From the NCBI GenBank assembly GCA_014058105.1, contig JACGCM010002399.1, positions 1,650,289-1,714,288 of the forward strand: a stretch of DNA of 64,000 nt. Reading direction: 5' to 3'. Of this stretch, positions 1 through 11,808 are shown in pieces. This stretch comes from Kingdonia uniflora. Lineage: Eukaryota; Streptophyta; Magnoliopsida; Ranunculales; Circaeasteraceae. Both the position numbers and the translations under genes were made by a program. How positions within the stretch are numbered: position 1 is the first letter of the stretch; the number at the start of each line of letters is the position of its first letter. The notes beneath the pieces were generated by a model. It did not search any database, was not told the origin of the DNA, and worked only from the letters and a program-made list of their open reading frames with translations.

Positions 1-1115
1 TCCTCGACTAGACTTCAACTATCAATTCCTTTTTTCTTTTCTTTTCTGCAAATATAAGCTGGGGTATAGGCATGACTCCTACAACCAGCAGCTTAGTCCT
101 TTCACTCTTGGAATCATTTTCAGAGGCCATTTTTACAGGATATTTTTTCTATACCTTTTCTAGATCCGATATGTATCATACATTTTTCTTGCAGACTGAT
201 ATAAACATGTTGCTATGATGTTCTTATATTTTGTTGTCCAGGATGAAGACATGCATAGCTTGAGAAATTTGATAAAATCAGCAGTTATTGATCCAGAAGC
301 GAATGGAGGCTTGAGATGGCCTTCTGGAAAGGAGTATTTGGGTGACAGATATTCAATTCTTGGGGGACCAATGATAAAATTTTCAGAACTTCAGCCACAA
401 GGTTAAAAGTTAGGCATGCGGATCGATTTGAGTATAGCACATCATTTAAGGAAGTTTCATGGGAGGTTAGTTTGAACATGATCAGAATTACTAGGCAGAT
501 TGAGGTAACAGTTTATCTTTTTAATGAAACTCCATTATTTGTTGTAGATATAATATCATTTTAGGGACAAACAAACATGTTATGTGAGGTAAAACATCGA
601 TGTTAAGATTGCACAGAACACTATTATCAACTTCAATTGTAATTTTGACATTTTCTTTTTGTCTTAATGATTATTATATTCTGATGTTTTTTTTCCTTAA
701 AACCTAAATCTGAAATATCTATTTGTTTTGTACCACTATATATTTATTTTGTATTTGTGTATTTTTCTATGTACCGTGTACAGATTTTGGTTTTCTAAGT
801 GTAGCTTTGGGTTAATCGCACGGTTGATAATGCTTCCTTTCTCGTATTTCATAGGATCGCAGTTTGGAATCAAGCCTCATAATGTTCATGCTTTGAGATA
901 ACCTCAAAGTTATATGGGACAATTTTCTATGTTGTGAGAGCCCTCTTACATGAAAACTATGGGCGTCACTCTTTTTGTAAATGATAAGTCTAAAACTTCG
1001 TATTTTGGTATGCAGTCGTTGAAAATATTTTGAGATTTTGTTTGCCTTAGTGAGATTTTGAGATTTTGTGATCTTTCATTTACTTCATGAATTGATGTTT
1101 TATCAGGAATTCTCA
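1..1115 (+). pseudogene. DUF7903-like gene, 3' fragment (copy A)
   Basis: This is the last part of the same gene found complete at 40590-43481. It holds the tail of intron 4 (1-241), exon 5 (242-504), an intron, exon 6 (855-953) and a stretch of 3' flank that still aligns with about 42693-43745. Exon 5 reads HSLRNLIKSAVIDPEANGG, then RHADRFE after a frameshift. Exon 6 reads DRSLESSLIMFML, then a TGA at 894-896 where copy B has CGT. Splice sites (cag before 242, GTAACA at 505, tag before 855) are kept. The upstream exons would lie outside the window. Exon 5 is about 26 nt longer than in copy B and keeps a short segment that copy B has lost. The host function is unknown. I am sure of the paralogy and less sure of the family name. 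Confidence 0.8.
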
Positions 1116-1222
1116 ATACTCTTAAACTCAAAACAAATCAATCAATAATATATGATGCTTCCAATTCAAGAAATAAAGATATGTTACTACTCTTGATGGT
1201 TATCGCGAAGGTGATTCATACT

Positions 1223-1803
1223 ATTGCGAAATCAGTCTTTGATAGTTTGATGGTTCATCTACTTGCATGATAAATAGTATTACTCTTGATGGTTACACTC
1301 ATTATATTATCATGATAAATAGTTGTAACTTCAAATTTTGGATATAAGTGTCCTAGTGGAAGAGTTCTGCTCATTCAGACTGTTGAATCTTTGAAAAGAG
1401 AAGTGAGAGCATCCATTTCAGCTTTCTGCAGTGCAATTCTAATCTCCAGACCCTTGTCAGTGTCACCGCGTTCAAAAAGAGTTATACATCCTAAGCGGCG
1501 GTGGCTGTATTATATTCATCTATTGCGAAATCAGTCTTTGATAGTTTGATGGTTCATCTACTTGCATGATAAATAGTATTATTACTCTTGATGGTTACAC
1601 ATTATATTATCATGATAAATCATTGTAACTTCAAATCTTGGATAGAAGTGTCTTAGTGGAAGAGTTTTACTCATTCAGACTGTTGAGAGCATCCATTTCA
1701 GCCTTCTGCAGTACAATTATAATCTCCAGACCCTTGTCAGTGTCATCGCGTTCAAAAAGAGTTATACATCCTAAGTGGCGGTGGCTGAAATATATTCAAC
1801 ATT
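1223..1803. repeat. 299-bp direct tandem duplication
   Basis: The block beginning ATTGCGAAATCAGTC occurs at 1223 and again at 1522, and both copies run to the GGCGGTGGCTG motif. The second copy lost about 20 bp (between GACTGTTGA and GAGAGCATCC) relative to the first, and there are scattered substitutions. The duplication includes the minus-strand exon-like segment described at 1375-1504. Confidence 0.85.
1375..1504 (-). pseudogene. Unidentified C-terminal exon-like segment
   Basis: Read on the minus strand, an AG acceptor (ATACAG) is followed by an open stretch of about 43 codons ending in TGA at 1375-1377. It includes FERGDTDKGLEIRIALQ and KAEMDALTSLFKDS. The second tandem copy (exon about 1657-1788) has a better acceptor (TTTCAG) but a changed C-terminus after the 20-bp deletion. 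I do not recognise the family and see no upstream exons nearby. It may be the last exon of a gene destroyed by insertions. Confidence 0.35.
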
Positions 1804-2931
1804 TTTTGGCCTCCCCCAGTCAAAATTAATATCATAAGTGATAGAAAACGATATATGCGGAAGCGATTAACAAAAGGAAAACAACTACTTGATTGAATTA
1901 AAACTGGAAAAACAACTAAACCTTTCTAATTAGCTTAGCTGGGGTTTCTTTTCCAAAACTCAACCTAATTTTACCTTCTACCCTAGACTCCTTTATAGAA
2001 CTAGGATTCCCCCACCTTCTAAAACACTGCCGTCAAAATTAGGCATTATCCTACTTAAACAAAAATAACTGAAAATAGAAACATAGAGACCAGCTCTCTA
2101 GGGGATGTCTACGGCCACAACTCCCCACGGTTATTATTCCTATCAATGAGCCTTTAGCATTGGTGGCCCGCCAAGTAGAAGAAGTCGCTCTGATTGAAAA
2201 TAAATTAGCTAGGAAGTTCTCTGAACCATCAAGGACTGATTTCCCAAGGGTAGGAATCGCCTTCCCTATCACCTCTGTAGTACCAACAAGGGTAAAGACC
2301 TGTGCTATGCACGGAAGCTTAAGGCCTTCATGGCCTTCATCATAGAGAATTAGGGATTTCCAAATTGTGATTTCCAAGTTGTGATTTAAGCCAAGATCTT
2401 TATGTAAAGTCTTGTCCACTTCGCTATTACCACTCTTAGGCACCTTACAAAAACTACAAAAACTTTTGGGCACCTTACAAAAACTACCCTAGCAGTTATA
2501 CTTCGTGAAGATCTAAACAAACACTCTTAGGCTAGCATTCTTGATGACCCGACTTTTTTACAAAACCTATAATTTCCTGTTGTCTCCGGTCACCAAAAAC
2601 ATTTCATTCATTTTTCCATGGCTAACATGAACCCATGTCTAATAGGCCAGCATACCAGTTCATCGATTAATCCTACTTTGCAATACTTAAAGTCTGAATA
2701 TTACACAAAACATATATATTCAGTAACATCAAAACCTAAGACTGTCTTTTCAGTTCTATATTCCCTCCTGCATCGATGATTAAAACATAAAAGTTTTCTT
2801 GAGCAAGGAAGTCATGAATATGATGAAGATGTATACGATGAAGTAATGGATATCAGCAGCATGCATTAACTTTAAAACTTGGATCCACACATGATGACTC
2901 TTTACATCTGTTATGTTAACAAAAATCCCCT
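1804..2931. other. Intergenic segment with one minus-strand ORF remnant
   Basis: This is AT-rich sequence flanking the Tat element. A 140-codon minus-strand ORF (2051-2473) contains VFTLVGTTEVIGKAIP and KSVLDGSENFLANLF. It has a plausible protein-like composition, but I see no family motif, no splice partner and no second copy in the window. With the GTAAC target site at 2932, this segment joined 21388 onward before the Tat insertion. Confidence 0.3.
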
Positions 2932-2936
2932 GTAAC
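2932..2936. repeat. Target-site duplication GTAAC (left)
   Basis: Five bases immediately before the LTR start TGTAGGGACC are identical to the five bases after the 3' LTR end (21383-21387). Five bp is the usual length for Ty3/gypsy integrases. Confidence 0.9.
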
Positions 2937-3524
2937 TGTAGGGACCTATCCCTCGACCTAGTCCAAATTCGAACAACCTCAGTATCAGACTCACGTATTT
3001 TACATGTGACATGAACAATTAACATTATCACCTAGACCACGAACTGATAAAGAGCGTAGATCGAGCACTACAGAAAATATGAAAAAGTCAAAGATACATG
3101 TTTCCTACGAACTAAACAGTTACACAGTCAACCACCACTTACCTCGTAATTCGGAGAATGTACTTCAGCACGATAACGAGTTGTGGGTGAGGTTTATATA
3201 AAGAAAAAGTTCCAAAAAAGATAGGGACCAGAAAAATTTAGATTTTTTAAATTCTAACACAGAAATTTCTAGATTCTGAATACCACAAAACTTCTTATTT
3301 CAAGATCAAACATTTATAGTTCGAGAGATCACTTGTAATAAGATATCAACCTCAAGCAATAAGAGTCACTATTACTAAAACTCTCAACTCGAGGTCGTGG
3401 TTTTTTACCTATTCAAAAGTTTTCCACGCTAAATCAACTGTCATTTTTTGCTTTATATTAGTTTTTGTCACAGATACATTTGGTGTAAGAGCTAATTTTC
3501 GAGCTACGGAATTAGACCATTACA
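2937..3524 (+). repeat. 5' LTR of Tat copy 1
   Basis: The 588-bp LTR begins TGTAGGGACCTATCCC and ends CCATTACA. A TATA box (TTTATATAAAG) lies near 3195. It matches 20800-21382 in the same orientation, and 51689-52289 and 59337-59938 inverted. Confidence 0.93.
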
Positions 3525-3526
3525 TT

Positions 3527-3545
3527 TGGCGCCGTCTGTGGGAAA
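3527..3545 (+). other. Primer binding site
   Basis: TGGCGCCGTCTGTGGGAAA begins 2 nt after the LTR. TGGCGCC complements a tRNA 3' end in ...GGCGCCA, the type used by Tat/Athila relatives. I did not match it to a specific tRNA. Confidence 0.85.
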
Positions 3546-3602
3546 GAAAACATTTCCACAATATCCTAAGGCATACATTCACTCTACTACCCATTTCCGA
3601 TC

Positions 3603-4976
3603 ATGGTCACTTCCAAGCGACCAGCAACAGGAATCCAGCTCGATCTTTCAGTTGAGCCAGAATAGCTTACAAAACTACGGGCGAATCTCCACGTTGAGAC
3701 AGAGAAGCGTAATGAGCTCGATCGTCAATTAACTCTTGACCGAGAGCTCTGCGACAAAGAACTCAAAGCCGAGCGACAAGCTCGTTTGACAGCATTCAAA
3801 CTAAATGAAGAATAGATGACCACAATGCAGACTACATTACAAGCTTTGCAGGACACTCAACTGGCTCCACAAACCAGGGATCATGATCAAGTTCCAAAAA
3901 ACTCCTGAGTTTCTGCACGAGAAAGATTAGGACCTCGAGGAGCCACCAACAAAGCCATTTCTCGTAATGTTCAGCACGAACTTCCACCTTCCATTCATTT
4001 GGGCGGCGAAGTTTAGTCTGAAATCAGCCGAGGTCTTCGGTCTTCTAAGCGTCAAGAGGAAGAGCAACGACTTCCACCTCGAATTTTAGCACGTGATCGT
4101 TTGAGTGAAGGCATCGGTACTCATAATCCTCAACCACCTCGCCAAGCCACTCAGGTCACACGTCAATATGTCACACAAGAGCATATAGATCAACGTATCA
4201 AGGAGTTGATTGAAGCTCAAGCTCAAGGCAATAAAGACGATCTTACCAAGTTGCAAGGTAGTCCGATTAGCAAAGATTTATTTGATATAGAAGTACCGAA
4301 AGGCTTCCATACTCTGAAAATACGTAAATATAGGGGAACCAATCCAAAGGAGCACATTCAACAATACCGTGATTCACTGAGGTTGTACTCCAATCTCAAC
4401 CACATTCTATGCCGTCTATTTGCAACAAGTCTACAGGGAGAACCACTTCGGTGGTTCCACTCTCTACCTGAAGATTCTATCCTCACATTCGATCAACTAC
4501 AAAAGTAATTTATCAAGACGTATGCTCATAACAAAGACAAAGAGGAGAATTTATATTCTCTTATTAGTCTTAAACAGTCACAAGGAGTTGCAAATAAGTT
4601 TCTAGAGCTCACGCGAAAAGTGGATAATCTCGATTAGAAAATAGCTGTTACTACTTTGACCAACGCACTCCAGCTCGATTGCAAAGCCAGAGAGCACCTC
4701 TTCTTAAACAAACCAGCGACCTTGGAGGATATGATCACCAAGGTTAATGGGTATGTTGACCTGGAAAGGATGATGACCGAAAGGCATAAATCTACTAAAT
4801 CTGTCCTAACCACTAAAGGTCTAACTATAGAACGAAATAGTAAATTGAAGGAGGATCAGGGTAATCAAAAGAGTTCCAAGGCTAACACTAGCAAACCTCA
4901 GAAATACAATTTATTTCCCAAGCCGGTCCTCCCCAAGATGAATGTCCGACTCTCCACAATTTTTCCAATTCTATAA
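3603..4976 (+). pseudogene. Tat gag (nucleocapsid/capsid) pseudogene
   Basis: One frame runs from ATG 3603 (MVTSKRPATGIQLDL) to 4976, broken only by nonsense codons: 3663 TAG, 3813 TAG, 3906 TGA, 4014 TAG, 4506 TAA and 4635 TAG. A charged coiled-coil-like N-terminus is followed by the retrotransposon-gag core, with FHTLKIRKYRGTNPKEHIQQY, LRLYSNLNHILCRLF and LQGEPLRWFHSLP, then FIKTYAHNKDKEENLYSL and a basic tail. Gag would form the virus-like particle. This frame continuity with mostly TAG stops suggests decay by point mutation rather than indels. The end near 4976 is set by a stop, and the link to protease is frameshifted. Confidence 0.88.
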
Positions 4977-5037
4977 AAGGACAAGTTCTACTGTCTATCC
5001 CAACCGCTAAAACCAATCGAAGGCCGCCCATTACTGC

Positions 5038-5795
5038 ATGCATCACAAGGTAAATCATCTTGACACTGACAACTGCTATGCTTTACAGAGGTTGCTGGAA
5101 TATATCTTCAAAGATGGGAGAATGCACGAATACATTATCGATCTGGAATCGGACAAGAATGGTAGCGACAAGATGCAGATCGAAGTAGTCCAGGTCGAAG
5201 ATCAGGCAGAGGAAAAATATATGTACCATATGTACCACAATATCATGATCGAGATTTATCAGATTAACAACTCTTGCAGATTCAAATGCAAGAGATTGTC
5301 AGAATGTTACGATCTCACACCTCAAGATAAAGAAGCCAAGCTTCTTCCTGAGTCGAACAATCGCCAGCTTGGGATTTCATTCAAAGATTGCGACATCAGT
5401 CATGCAAAATTTCCACATTATGATGCATTAGTAATAATGCTCAAGATAAAGAAGTTTGTCATGCATACAATGATGATCGATACTGAGAGTGGTATTGAGA
5501 TTCTTTTTTAGAGCACGATCGACCAGATGGGGTTGGCCGATCAAGTTATTCCAAGTGACACCGATATTAATGGATTTAATGGTTCCAAAGAAGAATGAGT
5601 AGGCAGATCATCTTACCTATTACCACTAGATCAGCCACAATCGACGTCGTATTCTACATTATCAATGCCAAATCTCGTTATCTCAGGATTATGGGCCGCT
5701 GTTGGATTTATAACATGGAAGCAGTCGCTTTTACTTATCATCAAGCACTTTGCTTCAAACACAATGATGACATCTATGAAATCAAAGGCAGTTAA
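5038..5795 (+). pseudogene. Tat aspartic protease region
   Basis: This region lies downstream of gag. The first part (5038-5511) holds the protease N-terminal segment with ISFKDCDISHAKFPHYDAL and the active-site motif reading MIDTESGIEILF. The family motif is DTGSS, so the glycine is replaced. A stop follows at 5509, then a different frame (5595-5795) continues with LPITTRSATIDVVFY and the typical ILGRPWI-like segment LRIMGRCWIYNMEAV. Frameshift plus active-site change make it inactive. It would have cut the Gag-Pol precursor. Confidence 0.8.
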
Positions 5796-5995
5796 AAGCT
5801 TTCCAGAGCTTACAAGAATACCGTCTCTGCCATTCTAGATACATTAAACAGATACGCTGTATAATAATTACAGAAAGCTGGTCACGTCGATGATCAACCT
5901 TCAACATAAGAACCTACAGTGTACATTGACATTGATGGACCTAGCCGATGTACTTTTATCGGTACCAAAATGGTTTAGTAGGATTCATGCCTTGA

Positions 5996-7372
5996 ATGAA
6001 TCGAGACATCTTTGCATGGACTTTCGAAGAGATGCCCAATGTTGATCCATCCAAGGCATGTCATAAATTGGCCATCAGCATCAATGCCACGATGGTCAAA
6101 CAAAAGCAACGACGAATCTCACCTCGTCTTCGGGATGAAGTCAACAATGAGATCGATAAATTGATCAAAGTGGGGTTCGTTCGAGAAGCCAAGTATCCTG
6201 ATTGGATCTCCAACATCGTCGCAGTTCCAAAGAAGAATAAAAAGGACAATTTCCCTATTTTTACTGATGTGGCTCGAATTTGTGTAAATTTTACTGATCT
6301 AAACAAATACACTCCGAAGGACAGTTTCCCTCTTTTTATTATCCATAAAATTCTTGATTCCACAGCGGGTCATGAGCTATTATCTATGATGGACACTGCT
6401 TCAGGATATAATCATATACCTCTCTTGGAGAAAGATTAGGAAGAGACCACTTTCATCACTGAAAGTGGACTCTACTGTTACAAAGTCATGCCCTTCAGAC
6501 TAAAAAATGCAGGCGCAACTTATCAACGGCTAATGACAACTATGTTTAAAGCACACCTTGGGAAAATCGTTGAAGTCTACATCGATGATCTCCTGTGTAA
6601 GAGCTTACAGTGAAAGAACCACATCACAGATCTAACCATAATATTCAACATTTTACGATCTTACAGGATGCGATTCAATTATGATAAGTATCAATTCAGA
6701 GTACATTCAAGCAAAATCCTCGGCCATCTCATTAGCAAGAAGGGGATTGAGGCCGATCCAGACCAAATTCAGGCTCTCCTCAACATGCCATCTCCAAAAG
6801 TAACGAAGGACGTTCAGAAAATTACCGAAAAGATTGCCGCTATCAACCGATTCATTTCTAAATCTTCAGATCGCTGTCGTTGGCTGCTCCTACTACTCAG
6901 AGGTTATACCAAACGAGGAAAAGTTTACCCAGTAAAACAATCCAGTGGACATCAAAATGTGAGGTAGCTTTTTTAGAACTCAAAACCTATCTAGAGAAGT
7001 CTCCCATCACGAGTACATTGATAGATAATGAGGAACTGATCATCTACCTTACAGTTACATACACATCTATAAGCTCGGTTCTTATTTGACTTAAGGGGAA
7101 AGTTGAAAAGTCAATCTATTTCATCAGAAAAACCCTCACTCCGGTGGAAACGAGGTATTCTAAAATCAAAAGACTCCTTCTAACTCTTGTTTATACTTCA
7201 CAGAAACTTAAGCACTACTTCCAAGCTCATTCAGTCAAAGTCATGACAAACTACCCACTTCAAGAAGTTTTGTCCAAAAAAGAAAAATCACAAAGAGTAC
7301 AACAATAGTCAGCTAGTTTGGGATAGTATGATATCAAGTTCGAACAACGACATTCAAAAAAAGGTCAGACTG
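5996..7372 (+). pseudogene. Tat reverse transcriptase and first RNase H
   Basis: RT begins with FAWTFEEMPNVDPS and RDEVNNEIDKLIKVGFVREA. It continues with VDFTDLNKYTPKDSFPL-like residues (here VNFTDLNKYTPKDSFPL), MMDTASGYNHI, and the catalytic YIDD at 6578-6589, which is intact. ILGHLISKKGIEADP and KKDVQK-like sequence follow. Stops occur at 6437 (TAG) and 6612 (TGA). A frame change near 6900-6960 leads into the thumb/RNase H part (CEVAFLELKTYLEKSP, then RKTLTPVETRYSKIKRLLLTL). It copies the element RNA into DNA when functional. Several stops show that it is not. Confidence 0.9.
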
Positions 7373-8160
7373 TTGTCAATTTTCTCATAGATTTTCCAGT
7401 AGAAGATCCTAATTGGGAGGAGCACGATCCTGACCTTACAAAAGAAATTACAGAAGATCCACCCACCAAAACATTTGACAAGCGAGTTGAATGGATTACA
7501 AGGAAAGGGTGAAGACTTCTTACAGATGGTTTAGCAGGACCCACAAGGTTAGGAATTGGAATCGTATTGATTACCCATTCTAACGACAGAATTGGGAAAT
7601 CAATCCACTTGGATTTTAAGGCCTTCAACAATATAACAGAATACGAAGCTATCCTTCATGGACTCGACCTTGCACTCGAGCTTGACGTCCCAGAGCTCTT
7701 AGTTAACACAGATTCTCTACTCATTGTCCACCATTACTCAGAACAGTACAAGAAGAATGGCATGATGATTGAATATGCAACTCTCATTGCCGATAGGATG
7801 AGAAGATTTGCGAAAGCAACTCTCGACTATCTTCCTCGAGGTGAAAACTGACATGCCGATTCCTTGGCTTATTTAGCCGGGGTCTTGGGTACAGAAGTAG
7901 GATATCTACAGATCGAAGTGATATCAACCCCCAACATTGATCTCTATTCTGTATGTACGATCAACACTTGGGGTAATGAAAAGGAGGACGATGATTGGCA
8001 AAAGCTCTTTATCGCCTATCTCGGCCCAAAGAACGATTACAACAGGCCCCTTCTAGCAGATCGAAAAGAACGCTGACAATTAGTTAAAACCTCAAAATGT
8101 TACACAGTTCAAAACGGTGGTCTATATCGCCGCTCAGTCACAGGGTCTTATCTTAAGTAC
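7373..8160 (+). pseudogene. Archaeal-type second RNase H (aRH)
   Basis: After a linker, LLTDGLAGPTRLGIGIVLI and FKAFNNITEYEAILHGLDLAL mark the second RNase H domain that Tat-lineage elements acquired. VNTDSLLIVHHYSEQY and DYLPRGEN*HADSLAYLAG follow. In the family the motifs include DGS, the E of NxAEYEAL, D and D. Here the first aspartate is present as DGL and the others are readable. Stops lie at 7510 (TGA) and 7849 (TGA). The domain stands between RT-RH and integrase, the order expected for Tat. Confidence 0.85.
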
Positions 8161-9240
8161 CTCTCAAAGAAAAAAGTAGATAGAATGCTCAAAGATTTAC
8201 ATGAAGGAACTTGTGGCTCCCATGCCGTAGTTCAATCACTCGCTAACAGAACAATTACAGAAGGAGTATTCTGACAAAAATGAGCAAGTAAGCAGAAGAG
8301 TACTCTCGCAAATACGATACATGTCAACGACATGAATACATGATCGGCGCCCCTACACTCAAACTATATGCAAGCAAGTGTTTTGGCCATTCATGCGGTG
8401 GGCGCTCAATCTCGTCGGAGAATTTCCTAATACTCCAGATAACCGATGTTTCTTACTCGTAGCAACCACTTATTTTACGAAATGGGTGGAAGCAGTTCCT
8501 CTCTGTCGAATTATATAAGAAAAGGTTATCTTTTTTATATGGGAACACATTATCACACGGTTTGGTTGCCCCCACCTGATTTGGATCAATAACGTGCCAC
8601 AATTTGTTAGTAAAAAAGTCATAGTATTCCTCAACAAGCACAACATCATCCATTCACCATCCAATCCCTACTATAGTGAATGGATGGTGAAAGGATAAAA
8701 CTATAGTGGATGGACTAAAGAAAATGCTTCAATCACAGAAAAAGGAAATGGGATTCGGGAACTTTTTTACATCTTATGGGCGTACCGTACAACTCTACGT
8801 CAATCAACTGGCTATACACCCTTCCTTCTGTGTTATGGAACAAAAGCCGTCATTCCAACAGAGTATCACCATTCTGTCTGAGATCACGACCTTATAGATG
8901 AAGAGAATGAGTTCGAATTGGCTTGTAATATAAACTAGATTGATAAAACTAGGGAACGCGCTATTGCCAACCTAGGTCGATATCACCATATGCTAGTTAA
9001 CTCATACACTAGAAGAGTCCAAATTCGTGAGTTCTAAGTCGATGATCTCATTCTCAGAGAGATTCTACAACACAAAAAAGAAGCACATGCCAAGAAATTG
9101 GCAGAAAATTGGGAAGGTCCATTCCTCATCATTGGTCAAACTGGTATGGGATTATACTATCTTATGATGGAGAAAAGAGTTTGAATCCTAAATCCATGGA
9201 ACACTAGGTGACTGAAATGGCATTATCGTTAAGTCCATGG
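8161..9240 (+). pseudogene. Tat integrase
   Basis: The N-terminal zinc-binding part (LHEGTCGSHAVVQSLANR, then CDTCQRHE-like sequence) is frameshifted. The core restarts near 8390 with RWALNLVGEFPNTPDN and VATTYFTKWVEAVPLC, then WINNVPQFVS, TEKGNGIRELFYILWAYRTT and YTPFLLCYGTKAVIP. The two catalytic aspartates of the family (in ALDLVG and DNGPQF) read as asparagine here, both explainable by G-to-A change. The glutamate segment is disrupted. The C-terminal part has AKKLAENWEGPFLIIGQT. Non-functional. Confidence 0.85.
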
Positions 9241-9379
9241 TTTCTCCATTTGAAATTTCTCGTTTTTTCATTCCAAAAGTGAGATTTTATCTCCATACAG
9301 TGTACATTCTATTCTACTCAATGAAAACTTCTAAGTTTTTCTCCACATTGCTTTCTACTTAGGTAGATTCTACTAAATC

Positions 9380-9800
9380 TCATAAATTAGAGCAAAGGTA
9401 ATACTCGCTTTTAATCAACCTCTATACATAGATTAAAGCGAATGTAATACTAGCTTTTAATCGCCCTCTAAACAGATTAAAGAAAAGGTAATACTAGCTT
9501 TCGATCGACCTCTATACATAGATTGAAGCAAAGGTAATACTAATTTTTGATCGCTCTCAAAACAGATTGAAGCAAAGGTAATACTAGCTTTCGATCGCCC
9601 TCTAATAAGATTAAAGCAAAGACAATACTAGCTTTCAATCAACCTCTATACACAGATTAAAACAAAGATAATACTAGCTTTCAATCAGCCCTCTAAACAT
9701 ATATCCATGATTAAAACAAAGGTAATACTAGTTTTCAATCAAAAATCTCTAACAGACATAAGATAAAGCAAAGGTAAAACTAGCTTTCATCTCTCAATAG
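9380..9800 (+). repeat. Degenerate tandem array, about 47-bp unit
   Basis: About nine units each contain AAAGGTAATACTAGCTTT followed by a CGATCGCCCTCTA-like half. Unit length varies from about 41 to 55 bp. The array sits just after pol and before the antisense genes. The same array, inverted and shorter, occurs at about 59150-59336 in copy 2. Tandem arrays in the 3' untranslated part are known for Tat/Ogre elements. Confidence 0.88.
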
Positions 9801-9839
9801 GTTTGCAACTACATATTACTTTTACAGGTTCTTCTCTAC

Positions 9840-11775
9840 TTATAAGAGGTCAGCCATGCCTTCCCCTACAACAAGAGGATGTTCAGCCATAAATTTTGGA
9901 ACTCGAATAACTATAATGATCCTGCCTTGCTATACTAATTTAGCAGGTCAAGAACCTAACTCCATTTTCACGGCATTCATATAATTCCCACGATCTATAT
10001 CAGCTTTACAAATATATCCTCAGGACGACAAACAGTCGTGTAAGGTATCCCTCTCAAACTCAAGTCTTCTTACTTCCTCCACAAAATAGGCAATAACAGC
10101 CATTAGCTCCTGCAAGCGCGTTATTTCTTGGACAGACATATTTCGATCGAGCATTACAACCTTGGAAAAATACTTTTATAATCTCTGAAGATGATCTTTC
10201 AAGTTTTTGTACCGTTCATCTTGCCACTCCATGTGCTTATCCGTACGTATTATTATCTCATGGTGTTCCTTTATCTTCTCCATTACTTTATCTAGCTCTG
10301 CCTTGTTCGTCGTCCTCAACTCTGCTAACTAAGCACGAAGCTCCTTTAACTCCCTATCATTCCCTTCACTTCCCCCAACAAGAACCTTCTTCAATAACTC
10401 ATCCTTCTTCCTCAATAACTGATCCTTCCCCCTGATCACCCCCTCTAACTCTTGCTCTATGTGAAGAGTGATATCCAATTATCTTGGCTCTCCCTTAAGC
10501 GTTCATTTCCTTTCTTTACATGAGCTTGAATGCGAATGCGAGCTACATCTGCCTCCAGCCCTTTAATTCGAGCTGATGGGTCAACCACCCCCCCTTTTAC
10601 AATAGAGACCCCGACATTGCCTTTTTTCTTCTACGACCGCTCCCCAGCCTCGACCTTTTTGATACGCGAATTGGCCATATCCAAATCCACCTTCTATTTG
10701 ACCAACCTCTCATTCAGTTCGTCATACCATTTTTGAACCATCCAGAAATCCATGTCCTTAGCAGGCAAAGCCTCACCCAACTGCTCAACCGCACTTTCAG
10801 ACTTAGCTAGGTCAGCTAGAACTCTCTCAACCTCATTATTTTTTCCAGTCAATTTGCTCTTTAATTGCTCAAGTTTACTTTTGGAGCTGACCAGATCAGC
10901 TCAAGCCCGCTCTTGCTCATTTGCTTTTCAAATCATTTGTCCCTTCAAACTGGCCATAAAACCCTGTAACTCTTTTTTCTGTCACTCCCAATGACTAAAT
11001 ACAGTATCGAGCTATATCTGCTTCTTTACTTTTCACCATCAACGTTTCAATCCATCTTTTGAGCTTCGCTGTCTCATCTTTTGCCTCCGCGAGCTATTTT
11101 TGTACTTTTCCTATTTCAGCATCTTTCCCCTCGATCTTATGAGCTAACTCATCAATGGTTTTTATAGCCTCAACAAACTGGATCTGCACTTTGACATGTG
11201 AATCCTCCCTATCTTTAGATGTATCTCTTAGCCTATCAAACTCTTCCACAAACTCATGATTATATTAGAGCGCCTATTGTTCACTCGTGCAAACGGTCTC
11301 TAACTTGACCTACAACACAGATACAATATATCAAGCTCGATTCAACAAGACTCACAAATACAATCACATCATAATACATATGATTTTCAGAATTCTAACA
11401 AATTTCTATTTTCTTATATTCTATTGGTGTGAGATTGTTTTTAAACTTAAGGTTGAAGTATGATCTCAGTTCATTGACAATAACATCTACATCCACTCTC
11501 AAGGTATACATTTTATATGTTTTGATTTTCTAAACACTTTGACATTATCTGAACATGCTTGATTACCATCACCCATAAACTGTTAACATAGTTGTGTTCT
11601 ATATCTTTCTCCTAACTTTACTTTATAGCTCTAAAGTAATGCAGCGTACAAGTCAAATATTTCTTTATCTTCTCTAACTTGTAGCTCCGCTTACGAAGTC
11701 AACAGGGATGCTGAGGCATTTTTCTCCTTAGCGAGCTCATGTTCTAATTCCACAATTCTTAGGCGCATATCCTTA
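9840..11775 (-). pseudogene. Antisense gene aORF-2 (coiled coil), copy 1
   Basis: Two exons lie on the strand opposite to pol. The first (about 11683-11775) begins ATGCGCC (MRLRIVELEHELAKEKNASA). The second (9840-11309) starts after a TGTTGTAG acceptor and ends at TAA 9840-9842. The deduced protein is a heptad-rich, Lys/Glu-rich coiled coil, closely matching the copy at 57192-59114. Many stops are present. The C-terminal segment includes FMAEHPLVVGEGMADL. The protein's role is unknown. Its length (over 500 residues including decayed parts) and coiled-coil composition suggest a structural or partner-binding protein. Confidence 0.7.
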
Positions 11776-11808
11776 AGTTTCTATGAACAATGTTTACAAA
11801 CATCTCTT

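Noticed and set aside
2051..2473. 140-codon minus ORF as a real host gene
   Set aside because: No recognised domain, no splice partners, no paralogue in the window. Kept only as a remnant within the intergenic entry.
9380..9800. Regular repeats separated by variable pieces, superficially CRISPR-like
   Set aside because: Units are imperfect, contiguous and variable in length without unique spacers. This is a transposon minisatellite in a plant sequence.
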